From Neobacillus massiliamazoniensis (GTDB taxonomy: Bacteria > Bacillota > Bacilli > Bacillales > Cytobacillaceae): a stretch of DNA of 64,000 bases. Shown here piece after piece: positions 9,348-18,124 of this stretch. How positions within the stretch are numbered: the first letter of the stretch is position 1; the number at the start of each line of letters is the position of its first letter. Under the pieces are notes generated by a model, which ran no database searches, was not told the DNA's origin, and saw nothing but the letters and a program-made list of their open reading frames with translations. A program made the position numbers and the translations under genes. The stretch lies in assembly GCF_001048695.1 (NCBI RefSeq), contig NZ_CVRB01000002.1, positions 248,001-312,000 on the forward strand, read 5' to 3'.

Positions 9348-9448
9348 TTCCTTATTCGAATTTTAAGTGGTTTTCATAAGATTCCCCAATATGCTCTTTT
9401 TAATATGCAACAGAAATGATTCATACAAAAGTTCATATAAAAAAATAA

Positions 9449-9496
9449 AGGGTTATCTCAAAAGTTTTTTCCTTTCAAGATAACCCTCATTTTTTT
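9449..9496 (-). terminator. Intrinsic terminator downstream of the phosphatase remnant
   Basis: On the minus strand, GAGGGTTATCT pairs with AGATAACCCT around a 17-18-base loop, followed by TTTATTTTTTT. It still sits just after the stop codon of the decayed alkaline phosphatase gene. Confidence 0.8.
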
Positions 9497-9522
9497 AATA
9501 ATCTTCTCATTTAAGTTCTTTA

Positions 9523-9905
9523 TCAATCCATAATTTCAAAAAGAATTTTGGCAATATCACTATTTTCCATTCTTCCACTAAACAAATGCCTATTTAGACC
9601 ATATGCATAGATTGGAACATCCTCGCCCGTATGTCATTTTGTTGTCCATCCTGTACTGGAATAGTGATTGATAGTATTGATAAGAGCTTACCGGGTGTCC
9701 TCAGCTTCCATTTCTAACGTAGCTTCTATGTTTTTTTAATCCTCATCATAAAGAGTAAAGTTCATGTAGCTCCTTAAAGATGATAAATCTTTCGTTTGAT
9801 GCAATTTAGTGGAAATGAAATAAGGCGTTGCTGACTTCCTTCCACCAACAGAAAAAAGCCTTTTGGACAAGTATGTGCTTGCTCTTTCTCCACTCCTGAA
9901 CAAAT
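9523..9905 (-). pseudogene. Decayed alkaline phosphatase gene (C-terminal remnant)
   Basis: Reading the minus strand, KGFFLLVEGSQ (about 9829-9866) matches the GFFLMVEGSQID block of PhoA-type alkaline phosphatases. Further along, HTGEDVPIYAYG and SGRMENSDIAKILFEIMD match the conserved C-terminus. The pieces lie in different frames. The last segment has in-frame stops: TAA after EAEDTR and TGA between STGWTTK and HTGEDVP. The normal stop is at 9523-9525. The active-site serine domain and the 5' half are missing. This is a degraded gene, not a functional enzyme. The open frame across 9736-10095 is a by-product. Confidence 0.85.
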
Positions 9906-9919
9906 TCGACATTAATATA

Positions 9920-10105
9920 AAGAAACGCCCCAAACGAGGCGCTTCGGTTATATTAAATATGACGGTCGTGTTCCTCAGACCGGATGTTTGCAGCCCGCTT
10001 CTACATTTCACGGCAGACGCACATGCGTTAAGCTGAATATTTCTTCTGCATTCATGGCTCGTGACTTTCACCCTATTGACCATGACAAACGGCATTTAAA
10101 ATAGC
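9920..10105 (-). other. Structured non-coding segment, possible group II intron fragment
   Basis: On the minus strand this segment holds AATAGGGTGAAAGTCACGAG, resembling the AUAGGGUGnnAAGUC start of group II intron domain I. A G-rich structured stretch follows (AGAAGCGGGCTGCAAAC, GGAACACGACCG), and then a hairpin GAAGCGCC / GGCGTTTC with a T-rich tail at 9919-9948. No reverse transcriptase and no domain V were seen. It lies where the missing 5' half of the alkaline phosphatase gene should be. The intron assignment rests on short motifs only. Confidence 0.3.
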
Positions 10106-10144
10106 GGTATATCAAGCCCGCCATTTTGGAATCTACAATGACTT

Positions 10145-11257
10145 TTAAATTTTCGCCTTCTCAATAGTAAAATCCTTATTTCGATAATAACTATTCTTCA
10201 CTAATATGTTAGGTCCTAAGCAGGCAACCTGCGGACAATGACAGCTCAATTCCTTTGCTATATTTGAGGATTGCCATGTTTGATAGGCATCAAGCAAAGC
10301 AGTCGTTTGAATGTTCCCAAGCGGTGGTGTATCACCAAAATCGGTAACAATAATATCTCCATTAAAAATATTAACATTAAGACGTGAACGGCCATCAGGA
10401 TCATTTCTAACCGTTACATTTTTACTCTGGTACATTCTTTTTAATAAATCTAAATCCTCTTGTTTGGAGCTGCATGCATAGAATGGCAGAGTCCCGAACA
10501 GCATCCACACTTTTTCATCTCGGACATCGAGCAAATGATGAATGGCCGCCCTTATTTCTTCAAGTGTTAATCCTTCAAGGTTACTGGCAAAATCGCTTGG
10601 GTACATAGGGTGAACCTCATGACGCTGGCATTGCATTTCGTCTACTATTTGACGGTGTATTTTTTCTAAATACGGCAGTGTGCGCTTATTTAACATTGTT
10701 TCGGCGGACACCATTACTCCAGCCTTTACAAGTTCACGACTATTTTCTATCATTCTTTCAAAGTATTTTGCACGTTGATGATATTCAGGCTTCTTTTCCA
10801 TTCTTGCAAAGCCGGCCTCGACAAATTCATCAACTGTTCCCCAGTTGTGTGAGATATGTAATACATCTAGATAAGGAATGATCGCTTCATAACGAGCGAT
10901 GTCAAGCGTTAAATTAGAATTAAGTTGGGTATAAATACCCCGATCATGAGCATATTTTAAGATTGGGACAACATAGTTATTAACAGAGGAAAGTGAAAGC
11001 ATAGGTTCTCCCCCTGTGATGCTTAGCGATCGGAGAGCAGGTATTTCCTCCAGCCTTTTTAATAGCAGATCAAGTGGGAGCGCCTCCGGATCCTTTGTCT
11101 GGAGAGTATATCCAACTGCACAGTGCTCACAACGCATATTACAAAGAGTAGTAGTTGTAAATTCGATATTCGTTAGCTGCTGCTTTCCGTACTGTTCAAT
11201 ATCTAAATATGCTTCCCATGGATCAAAAGACGGGGAAATTAGTTTTTTGGTTTTCAT
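10145..11257 (-). CDS. yfkAB: Radical SAM/CxCxxxxC motif protein YfkAB
   Basis: 370 residues from the ATG at 11257, which has AAGGAG seven bases upstream. A longer frame begins 23 codons earlier but has no such site. The radical SAM cluster motif TTLCNMRCEHC (CxxxCxxC) lies near residues 38-48, SITGGEP follows at about 80, and the C-terminus carries CHCPQVACLG, the CxCxxxxC motif that names the family. Length agrees with the fused Bacillus subtilis YfkA-YfkB protein (about 373 residues). The reaction is not established for the family. It stands alone between phosphatase debris and a MITE-like copy. Confidence 0.92.
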   Translation of the reverse strand: MKTKKLISPSFDPWEAYLDIEQYGKQQLTNIEFTTTTLCNMRCEHCAVGYTLQTKDPEALPLDLLLKRLEEIPALRSLSITGGEPMLSLSSVNNYVVPILKYAHDRGIYTQLNSNLTLDIARYEAIIPYLDVLHISHNWGTVDEFVEAGFARMEKKPEYHQRAKYFERMIENSRELVKAGVMVSAETMLNKRTLPYLEKIHRQIVDEMQCQRHEVHPMYPSDFASNLEGLTLEEIRAAIHHLLDVRDEKVWMLFGTLPFYACSSKQEDLDLLKRMYQSKNVTVRNDPDGRSRLNVNIFNGDIIVTDFGDTPPLGNIQTTALLDAYQTWQSSNIAKELSCHCPQVACLGPNILVKNSYYRNKDFTIEKAKI

Positions 11258-11374
11258 AACAAACTCCTTAAAATTAATTTTGAAAACCTTACTATTATAG
11301 CTTATTTCTAGGTTTATGGCATGCAAATTAATATATGCATCATTTTTATACTATTTAAATCAAAAAAAACAAGA

Positions 11375-11571
11375 GGCTGTACCAAAAGGTGTCAGGCACC
11401 ACTAGTACAAAGTTCATGATAATTTTTCCGGAACGTTGATTGGAGCGGAAGGCGCTCGACTCCTACGGGAGTAGGAGACCCCACAGGGGCAGTAGCGCCG
11501 AGGAGGCTCCCCGGACCGCCCGCGGAAAGCGAGCGTCTGGAGTAGAAATCAACAGACAAGTTTAACAGGCC
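11375..11571 (-). repeat. MITE-like element, copy 2 (inverted, degenerate)
   Basis: The core GGAGCGGAAGGCGC...GGAGGCTCCCCGG...CCGCGGAAAGCG is the reverse complement of copies 1, 3 and 4. The right end TTTAACAGGCC retains the terminal sequence. The left end (GGCTGTACCAAA) has diverged and a GGTGTCAGGCACC palindrome lies inside it at 11388-11400. No target duplication can be recognised, so this is an older or rearranged copy. Confidence 0.7.
11388..11400. repeat. Short dispersed palindrome GGTGTCAGGCACC, copy 1
   Basis: The 13-base near-palindrome occurs three times in the window: here, at 14924-14936 (opposite orientation) and at 52702-52714. Each copy lies in a short gap close to a transcription terminator. 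Confidence 0.75.
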
Positions 11572-11582
11572 ATTAATAATAA

Positions 11583-11622
11583 AGGGGTGCCCCAAAAAGT
11601 TTTGGGACACCCTCTTGTTATT
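11583..11622 (-). terminator. Intrinsic terminator of recQ
   Basis: On the minus strand GAGGGTGTCCCAAAA pairs with TTTTGGGGCACCCCTTT, seven or so bases after the recQ stop codon. The stem has one or two mismatches. Confidence 0.8.
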
Positions 11623-11628
11623 AGTTTT

Positions 11629-13764
11629 TTATTCGATTTTGTTTTTGCTTAAATAATAAACATATACTTTAATCATAAAATAGCTTATTTCATCCGGCAG
11701 GAGCTCTTTAATTGGCTTTAGGCGGTTACGGCCGGCCTCATTTACTGCCTTTTCCAAAAGCGGAATGTACTCAGCAGGAATAAGTGAAGGAAAGTCGACA
11801 TTTAAGCCTTGTTGTGCGCATTGAATCAAGTGGTTTTCCACCGTGCTGATAGCCATTTCACGCTTTTCGGCAATTTCTTTAACAGTTAACTGGCTTTGGT
11901 GCATTGAAAGAGTCTCTAAATGGGAATCATTGACCCCTTTTTTAGATGCCTTTTTCGGAGCTGCCGGCTCTGCTTCGATTTCGCTCTGATAATCAGGATT
12001 GCTCTCACAAAAGGTGCGAATCTCTTGGATAAAATCAAGGCCATATTTTTGTAGCTTGTGTTCTCCGACACCGCTCACTTGTAAAAATTCTTCGCTTGTT
12101 TTCGGCAGCTTAGCCACCATATCCTTAAGCGAGGCATCGGAGAAAATGACAAATGGCGGTACTTTTTCCGCTTCGGCAATCCGCTTCCTCACTTCTCTTA
12201 ATTCTTCAAATAAAGGGTCATTCTTTGAAACTTGTTTAACCTGGACAGTCTCTCTACGATAGACCTGCTGTTTACCTAGCAGAATGTCTTTCCCTTTAGG
12301 GGAAACATAAAGAGTTGGAAAGGTGCCTTGTTCGATCGCGATTAACTCTTGTGAAATTAAAAATTCAATAAAATCACTGACTTCCTTAGCACCTTGGTCC
12401 TTCATAATCCCATATGTTGTAAGTCTCTCAAAGCCCAGTTCAGCAACTTTTTTATTTTTCGAACCTGTCAGCACCTGAGCAATCAGTGTTTTCCCAAACC
12501 GCTGTCCCATCCGAATCACGCAAGATAACACCATTTGTGCTTCCTTTGTCACATCGATGCTCACCCGTGCATCCGTACAATTCCCGCATCTTCCGCAAGG
12601 TTCTGTTTCCATTTCGCCAAAATAGCGCAAAATAAATTCCTGCAAGCAGCTTTCGGTATGGCAATAATCCACCATTTGCTGAAGCTTTTCCAGCTCTTGT
12701 GTCATCCGGCTTCGATCGCTGGATTGATCGATTAAGAAGCGCTGGATTTGTACATCCTGTGGGGAATAAAGGAGTAAACATTCACTCTTCAGTCCATCAC
12801 GTCCGGCACGGCCTGCTTCCTGATAATAGCTCTCCATGTTTTTCGGGAGTTGAAAGTGAAGGACATAGCGGATATTCGATTTATCTATTCCCATCCCAAA
12901 CGCAGAGGTAGCGACCATTACGGATGCATTGTCTTCTAAAAATCGTTCCTGCTCACGATTCCTCTCTAAGTCCCCCATCCCGGCATGGTAACGAGCCACG
13001 TTGATATTTTCCTTCCGAAGCCGTTCATAAAGCTGGTCGACATTCTTCCGTGTTGCCGCATAAATGATCCCCGCTTCATGATGATTGTTTTTTATGAAAT
13101 CTAGTAAAAACTTCAGTCGGTCTTGGCCTTTTATTACCGAAAAAGATAGATTTTCTCGTTCGAAGCCTGTAATAACCGTGCTTTCCTCATCAATTTTTAA
13201 TAGATTACATATATCTTCGCGAACTCTAGGGGTTGCAGTAGCTGTTAAGGCAAGTACGATGGGTGTTTGCGAGAGGCTTTTGACCAAACTGTGAATTTGG
13301 CGGTAGCTTGGACGAAAATCATGCCCCCATTGTGAAATACAGTGAGCTTCATCGACAGCAATCAAAGGAATGTTCATGTGTTTTAGGTCTTCGATGAATT
13401 CCTGCGACTCCAAACGTTCGGGAGCTATGTACAGTAACTTGTACCTTCCCTTCTTAGCATCATTTATTCGTTGGTTCGCTTCACTGAAAGTTAATGAGCT
13501 GTTAATAAAAGTAGCTGGAATACCGACTTGTTCAAGAGCATCGACCTGGTCCTTCATTAAGGAAATCAGTGGGGATATAACAATCGTTGTACCTGGCAGA
13601 ATTAAAGCGGGGATTTGATAGCAGATTGATTTTCCGCCGCCTGTTGGCAGAACACAGATCGTGTTTTCTCCTTGTAATACAGAACGGATGGCCTGTTCCT
13701 GACCTGGACGAAAGGTCCTGTAACCAAAATAGGATTCTAATAATGGTTGTGCTTTTTCAAACAA
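11629..13764 (-). CDS. recQ: ATP-dependent DNA helicase RecQ
   Basis: 711 residues from a TTG at 13764, chosen because AAAGGAGG lies six bases before it; an ATG 18 codons upstream lacks a site. Superfamily 2 motifs are complete: LPTGGGKSICYQ (Walker A), AVDEAHCISQWGHDFRPSY (DEAH box) and QEAGRAGRDG (motif VI). The RecQ C-terminal zinc motif (C-GRCGNC) follows. An HRDC domain (LREVRKRIAEAEKVPPFVIF) lies near residue 520, and a C-terminal helix-turn-helix segment (LTVKEIAEKREMAISTVENH) near residue 630. The protein unwinds DNA 3' to 5' in recombination and fork repair. The HRDC plus C-terminal HTH arrangement fits the longer RecQ type of bacilli. Confidence 0.95.
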   Translation of the reverse strand: MFEKAQPLLESYFGYRTFRPGQEQAIRSVLQGENTICVLPTGGGKSICYQIPALILPGTTIVISPLISLMKDQVDALEQVGIPATFINSSLTFSEANQRINDAKKGRYKLLYIAPERLESQEFIEDLKHMNIPLIAVDEAHCISQWGHDFRPSYRQIHSLVKSLSQTPIVLALTATATPRVREDICNLLKIDEESTVITGFERENLSFSVIKGQDRLKFLLDFIKNNHHEAGIIYAATRKNVDQLYERLRKENINVARYHAGMGDLERNREQERFLEDNASVMVATSAFGMGIDKSNIRYVLHFQLPKNMESYYQEAGRAGRDGLKSECLLLYSPQDVQIQRFLIDQSSDRSRMTQELEKLQQMVDYCHTESCLQEFILRYFGEMETEPCGRCGNCTDARVSIDVTKEAQMVLSCVIRMGQRFGKTLIAQVLTGSKNKKVAELGFERLTTYGIMKDQGAKEVSDFIEFLISQELIAIEQGTFPTLYVSPKGKDILLGKQQVYRRETVQVKQVSKNDPLFEELREVRKRIAEAEKVPPFVIFSDASLKDMVAKLPKTSEEFLQVSGVGEHKLQKYGLDFIQEIRTFCESNPDYQSEIEAEPAAPKKASKKGVNDSHLETLSMHQSQLTVKEIAEKREMAISTVENHLIQCAQQGLNVDFPSLIPAEYIPLLEKAVNEAGRNRLKPIKELLPDEISYFMIKVYVYYLSKNKIE

Positions 13765-13969
13765 AATTATGCCTCCTTTCAAAAGGTTATCTTTCACCCC
13801 ATTATACCGCTTTTGCATTGATTTTGAAAAAGTAGATTTGAGGTTTTTAAATAAGTAGAATTAATCAATTAGTATTTTATTTTTGAAAAATAAAGTATAT
13901 AATTACCCAATTCTACCAGTTATAATAAAAATAGTAGACTTAATATCAAAGAAAATATTCGGGGGCAAT

Positions 13970-14847
13970 ATGAAACGACTCACTTTCTACTCTTTTTTAT
14001 GCGGTGTTGTACTTTTATCAAGCTGTAGTCTGCCTTCAACGAAAACTCAAAAAGAAATCAAGCAGTCCTCTTCACCTAAGCCCAATACCACCCAAGAAAT
14101 TCCACAAATAGCCCCCCCTGCTAAGTCAGTCATTACCGATGATGAACTAAAACAAAATTTGATAACAACCTATCAAGCCCCTAATAAAGAATGGGGAGAA
14201 AACGTAACCGGAGTAAGGACGCGGCTTAATACCACTGATAAGGTAATTGCTCTTACCTTTGATGCTTGTGGAGGAAAAAACGGCAACGGTTATGATGTTG
14301 ACTTAATTGATTATTTACGGGAGCAGCAAATTCCGGCAACTCTATTTATCAATAGCAGTTGGATTGATGCGAATTATGATACGTTTTCACATTAGCAAAG
14401 GACCCTCTATTCGAAATAGAAAATCACGGGACATTCCATAAGCCCCTTTCGGTTAACGGAAAATCAGCATGGGGAATTAAAGGGACTGAAAATGTAGGAG
14501 AGGTCGTCGACGAGGTGCTCGGCAATCATCGGAAACTAGAAAAAATCCTTGGGTCCCCACCGCACTTTTTTCGCTCTGGAACTGCCTTTTATGATGAAGT
14601 AGCCGCAAAGATTGTCAATGATATTGGAGAGGAGCCCGTAAATTTCGATATTCTCGGCGATGCTGGTGCAACCTTCAATCGCAACCAAATAAGAAACGCC
14701 CTTTTAAAGGCTAAACCGGGGTCGATCGTTATATGTCACATGAACCATCCGGAAAAAGATACAGCTGAAGGGATCAAATTAGTCGTACCGGAATTAAAGC
14801 AGATGGGTTTCCAATTTGTTAAATTAATTGACTATCCTCTACAGTGA
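13970..14847 (+). pseudogene. Polysaccharide deacetylase lipoprotein gene, interrupted by a frameshift
   Basis: ATG at 13970 follows GGGGG. The product starts with a lipoprotein signal (FLCGVVLLSSC, lipobox cysteine near residue 19) and a NodB-homology domain: LTFDACGG (catalytic and metal aspartates) and, later, ENHGTFHKPLS (metal histidines) and HFFRSGTAFYDE. The frame ends at TAG 14393 after TFSH. The homologous sequence (TLAKDPLFEIENHGTF) resumes in another frame at 14389. The shift is exactly that expected from loss of one T in the T4 run at 14384-14387. This is either a real inactivating mutation or a sequencing error. An intact protein would be about 292 residues and would deacetylate a cell-wall polymer outside the membrane. 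Confidence 0.85.
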
Positions 14848-14861
14848 CAACACTTAAATAA

Positions 14862-14918
14862 CAATGAAAAAAGAGGTTATCCCAAAAGTAACTTTGGAGA
14901 CCCTCTTTTTTTCATTGT
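14862..14918. terminator. Bidirectional terminator between deacetylase and DUF4097 genes
   Basis: AAAAAAGAGGTTATCCCAAA pairs imperfectly with GGAGACCCTCTTTTTTT. A- and T-runs on both sides suit two convergent transcripts. Confidence 0.7.
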
Positions 14919-14923
14919 GTATT

Positions 14924-14936
14924 GGTGCCTGACACC
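14924..14936. repeat. Short dispersed palindrome GGTGCCTGACACC, copy 2
   Basis: Reverse complement of the 13-base sequence at 11388-11400 and 52702-52714. It lies six bases from the stop codon of the DUF4097 gene. Confidence 0.75.
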
Positions 14937-14941
14937 CAAAA

Positions 14942-15769
14942 TTACTGTTTTTGGATGGAGATAGATCCTGCGCTTGATTTTAGCTGAACCATAGGTCCAC
15001 CGGTGCCGATTGAACCGATTGCGTTTTGATGTTCCTTTATGCTAAAAGATGCACCTGGCAATGCTACATCTACGTTTCCTGCTGATGTATGGAGATCCAT
15101 CTGCAAGTTTTTTGGTTCCTGCTCGGTAACGATTCGTACAGACCCAGCGCTGCTTTTCGCCCTAATATCATGTAAAATAGATTTCACTTTAATATCGATA
15201 GAGCCGGCACTGTCGGTAAGGTCTAGCTTCCCGTCCATATTGATTAACTTAATGCTTCCTGCTGATGAATGCGCCGTTAAATCGCCCCTTGAATTTTCAA
15301 CAGTAATACTCCCTGCTGATGAGTGCAAATCAAAATGGTCTGCAGCTACTTGTTCCATGGTAATACTTCCTGCAGATGAATGGGCTTGGAACTGGTGATA
15401 TGTTTTTTTCGGAATTTCTAAATCTATTTTGAGGTCATTGAATGAGAAAAAGGTTATCATGTATTCCTTTTTTGGCCGAACTTCGATTACGGCAGTATTA
15501 CCATTTGCTTGTGCGGTGAGTTCAACATCCTTTCTATTAGTTCCACCGTGAAGATGGGCGGTAATTTTATCTGAATCTGTAGGATAAATATGAACACCCG
15601 CTAACCTTGCATCAAATTTTATACTATTAATATCCTTTACATTAATGGTCTTCGTTTCATCAATTTTATAAGTTGCTAAACCACCATGGATAGAAGCATA
15701 GGTTGCAACACCTGTGACACCGAAAACTAAACCAAATAGAGCAACGATGATTGCTAATTTTTTGTTCAC
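14942..15769 (-). CDS. DUF4097-family putative cell-surface beta-helix protein
   Basis: 275 residues. An N-terminal hydrophobic helix (LAIIVALFGLVFGVTGVA, residues 5-22) anchors or exports it. The remainder is beta-rich with at least seven repeats of (S/T)SAG(S/N)(I/V) at roughly 18-22-residue spacing, the DUF4097 beta-helix pattern also seen in YvlB and LiaG. It is last in an operon with a PadR regulator and a DUF1700 protein, two bases from the latter. Comparable PadR-DUF1700-DUF4097 operons in bacilli are linked to envelope stress, but no function is proven here. Confidence 0.88.
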   Translation of the reverse strand: MNKKLAIIVALFGLVFGVTGVATYASIHGGLATYKIDETKTINVKDINSIKFDARLAGVHIYPTDSDKITAHLHGGTNRKDVELTAQANGNTAVIEVRPKKEYMITFFSFNDLKIDLEIPKKTYHQFQAHSSAGSITMEQVAADHFDLHSSAGSITVENSRGDLTAHSSAGSIKLINMDGKLDLTDSAGSIDIKVKSILHDIRAKSSAGSVRIVTEQEPKNLQMDLHTSAGNVDVALPGASFSIKEHQNAIGSIGTGGPMVQLKSSAGSISIQKQ

Positions 15770-15771
15770 TC

Positions 15772-16338
15772 TTAGTTCCCCCCTTTTACAAGCTTCACAT
15801 TAAATTTCCAATATCGATGCATGATGTTTACAAAACCTTTACCAAGGAAATGTGTCAAAAGGAAGAATAAATATCCAAATGAACCAGTAGCAAGAACAAT
15901 GAAAAAGGCAAGGGTTAAGGGAATTTCCTGGGTGAAAATATCAATAATGAATGCAATTGGTGAAATCAGAAAAACGAATGATGACACATAAAAGCCGATT
16001 AAGGCCCCAGCAATCCCGGCAACTGGTCCCACGATGAAAATTAAATTAAAGAGGAGAATCATAGAAAATACAAATATGCCGCGTCCCATATTTGAGTCCG
16101 GTTTTCTCTCCACCAAATCCTTTACAGGCCCTTCTGATTCTTTAGACATTGCACTTAGTAAATCACTTGCAATTGCTTGTGGAGAACCTAAGTCTAAAAC
16201 AGCTTCTTCCTCCGTTTTTCCATTTTCCATTGCAGACTGGATATGCAATTCGTAATCATACAAAATATCATTTCGTTCGGTTTCAGGTAACTGTGCTAAC
16301 AGACGATTTAATTCATGTAAAAATTGTAACTTAGTCAT
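15772..16338 (-). CDS. DUF1700 (HAAS-domain) membrane protein
   Basis: 188 residues. The N-terminal half is an HAAS domain: LNRLLAQLPETERNDILYDY and a segment EEEAVLDLGSPQAIASDLL. The C-terminal half has three or four membrane segments. DUF1700 proteins are regularly paired with PadR repressors. Its start overlaps the end of the PadR gene by four bases (ATGA type), so the two are translationally coupled. It probably couples a membrane signal to the operon, by analogy. Confidence 0.88.
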   Translation of the reverse strand: MTKLQFLHELNRLLAQLPETERNDILYDYELHIQSAMENGKTEEEAVLDLGSPQAIASDLLSAMSKESEGPVKDLVERKPDSNMGRGIFVFSMILLFNLIFIVGPVAGIAGALIGFYVSSFVFLISPIAFIIDIFTQEIPLTLAFFIVLATGSFGYLFFLLTHFLGKGFVNIMHRYWKFNVKLVKGGN

Positions 16339-16655
16339 GTGTCCATCCCCTCCTCAATAATTTCATTTACACTTTTTGAAAACAAATTCCAATCACTGAC
16401 TAACTGATCCAAATATTCGCGTCCTGCGTGTGTCAATTGATAATACTTTCTAGGTGGACCTTCATTTGATTCCGCCAAGTAAGTAGCAAAGTATCCTTCT
16501 TTTGTTAAACGGCGCAGGATGGGGTATATCGAACCTTCTGCAATTTGGATTTTATCGGAAATACTATGAACCAATTCATATCCATATCGATCTTTTTTCA
16601 ATGTATAGATCAACACACATAATTCAAGAATCCCCTTTTTAAATTGAACATTCAA
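16335..16655 (-). CDS. PadR-family transcriptional regulator
   Basis: 106 residues if started at TTG 16655, which has AGGGGG eight bases upstream. A GTG three codons earlier overlaps the ribosome binding site and is less likely. The family pattern is plain: MNVQFKKGILELCVLIYTL, DRYGYELVHSI, and the wing IAEGSIYPILRRLTKEGY, followed by a shortened C-terminal helix. PadR proteins are usually repressors of the operon they head. The inverted repeat at 16686-16704, just upstream, is the likely operator. Confidence 0.92.
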   Translation of the reverse strand: MNVQFKKGILELCVLIYTLKKDRYGYELVHSISDKIQIAEGSIYPILRRLTKEGYFATYLAESNEGPPRKYYQLTHAGREYLDQLVSDWNLFSKSVNEIIEEGMDT

Positions 16656-16685
16656 CGATTCCACCCCCTATTGGATATTACCCAG

Positions 16686-16704
16686 TACTATATAATGTAT
16701 AGTA
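16686..16704 (-). promoter_or_regulatory. Putative PadR operator overlapping the operon promoter
   Basis: Perfect inverted repeat TACTATA-TAATG-TATAGTA. On the minus strand TTGGGA and TACTAT, 16 bases apart, could form the -35 and -10, so the repeat would cover the -10. Repressor binding is inferred from position and symmetry. Confidence 0.6.
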
Positions 16705-16856
16705 GCTAAGCGGATTAATATCCCAATTCACCTATAATATACCATTAGCTATTAATTAATGCAAGGTAGTGTTTTTTGTTTTGTATTGGTTAATGTTTAA
16801 ATTATGAATAAGTTAATCCATTTGTGATGATGAGTAAGAGTATTTTAGTCACAGAA

Positions 16857-16890
16857 TTTTAAGAGATGGTATCGATACCATCTCTTTTTA
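16857..16890. terminator. Perfect palindromic hairpin between antiporter and padR genes
   Basis: A 24-base perfect palindrome (AGAGATGGTATC / GATACCATCTCT) with a T5 tail on the plus strand and a weaker T/A tail on the minus strand. It lies 70 bases beyond the stop codon of the antiporter gene and could end that transcript. Confidence 0.55.
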
Positions 16891-16958
16891 TAGTTGATTT
16901 TCTATAAGAACGGTTCTGCTAATTACTAAATATTACCACATTTTTTAGCCAATCTTTT

Positions 16959-18110
16959 TTAAGCAGCATTATATTTCTTTTGTGTCTTTGCTTTAAATAG
17001 CCACTTCATCATTGGCGGCGTAGCGATAGTTGTAATTAGAACCACCACAACAATCACCGTGAACAGTTCTTGACTTAAGAGTTTTGATTCTAATCCAATA
17101 GATGCAAGAATCAATGCTACTTCACCACGTGAAACCATTGCTGCACCTATCCCAAATGAACTATTCCAACCAAATCCAGCAGCTCTTGCCCCAATAGCAG
17201 CACCAATCAATTTTGAAGCAATGGCTAAAATACTAATAATCGCAATAAGGGCTAAATTTTTCGTTATACCAGAAAACTCAGCTGTGATACCGATGGAGGT
17301 AAAGAAAATTGGGACAAAGATGGAATAACTGATCGTTTCAACCTTTTCAAAAACTTCCTGTTTAAAGTTTGTTACACTTATAGCAACACCTGCAAAATAA
17401 GCTCCAATGATGGAAGCAACCCCCGTGTATTCGGCAAAATAGGCAAAAACAAAACAAATAATAAGGGCAGAAGAAATGACCGTTTCCGAAACTTTTAATG
17501 TCACAAACTTATTCAAAAACCAAGGAACTACCTTCCAGCCAGCAAGAATGGCTCCTGCAAAGAATAATACCTTCTGTAAAATGACTGTAGTTAAATGAAC
17601 ATCTTTACCGGAAAAACTCATTAAGAAAGCTAGAGCAATAATAACCACCACATCATCAATTACAGCTGCTCCTAAAATGGTCGTCCCTTCAGGCGTTTTT
17701 AACCGATTCATCTCTTTAAGTGCTTGAACGGATATACTTACACTCGTTGCAGAAAGCAGCAGACCTAAGAACCAAGATTGTATCGTATTTAGATGTAACA
17801 AGTTTCCTGCAAAATACCCTAAAACAAGCGGAACAATAATACCACCAAAACCTACAAAAGTAGAGGCCTTCCCCGTTCGTTTGAATTCATCAAGATCTGT
17901 TTCCAATCCAGCAATAAACATCAGTAAGATTACACCTATTTGACTCAATTCTGCCAAGGTTTCTGTCTCATTCACTAGGCCTAAAACCGTTGGCCCTAGG
18001 ACTATTCCTATAAGGAGCTTCCCAAGAACAGAGGGCTGGCCCAATCTTACACTTATGCTCCCTGCTATTTTCGATGCAATTAAAATAATGGCGATTTGTA
18101 ATATTAGCAC
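16959..18110 (-). CDS. Cation/proton antiporter (CPA2, NapA/GerN-like)
   Basis: 383 residues from a GTG at 18110 with AAAGGTGG seven bases before it. A longer frame starts at an ATG (18164) inside a terminator hairpin and is unlikely. About 12 membrane helices, with GQPSVLGKLLIGIVLGPTVL near the N-terminus, FIAGLETDLDEFK, and the paired-aspartate motif AAVIDDVVVIIALAF at about residue 150, the ion-binding site of these exchangers. There is no C-terminal TrkA-N domain, which fits GerN-type Na+(K+)/H+ antiporters rather than KefB. Ion specificity and any role in germination or salt tolerance are not decided by sequence. Confidence 0.9.
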   Translation of the reverse strand: MLILQIAIILIASKIAGSISVRLGQPSVLGKLLIGIVLGPTVLGLVNETETLAELSQIGVILLMFIAGLETDLDEFKRTGKASTFVGFGGIIVPLVLGYFAGNLLHLNTIQSWFLGLLLSATSVSISVQALKEMNRLKTPEGTTILGAAVIDDVVVIIALAFLMSFSGKDVHLTTVILQKVLFFAGAILAGWKVVPWFLNKFVTLKVSETVISSALIICFVFAYFAEYTGVASIIGAYFAGVAISVTNFKQEVFEKVETISYSIFVPIFFTSIGITAEFSGITKNLALIAIISILAIASKLIGAAIGARAAGFGWNSSFGIGAAMVSRGEVALILASIGLESKLLSQELFTVIVVVVLITTIATPPMMKWLFKAKTQKKYNAA

Positions 18111-18124
18111 TAAATTTCCACCTT

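Noticed and set aside
9736-10095. A 119-codon minus-strand frame
   Set aside because: It runs across alkaline phosphatase debris and a structured non-coding segment; the phosphatase motif KGFFLLVEGSQ lies in another frame.
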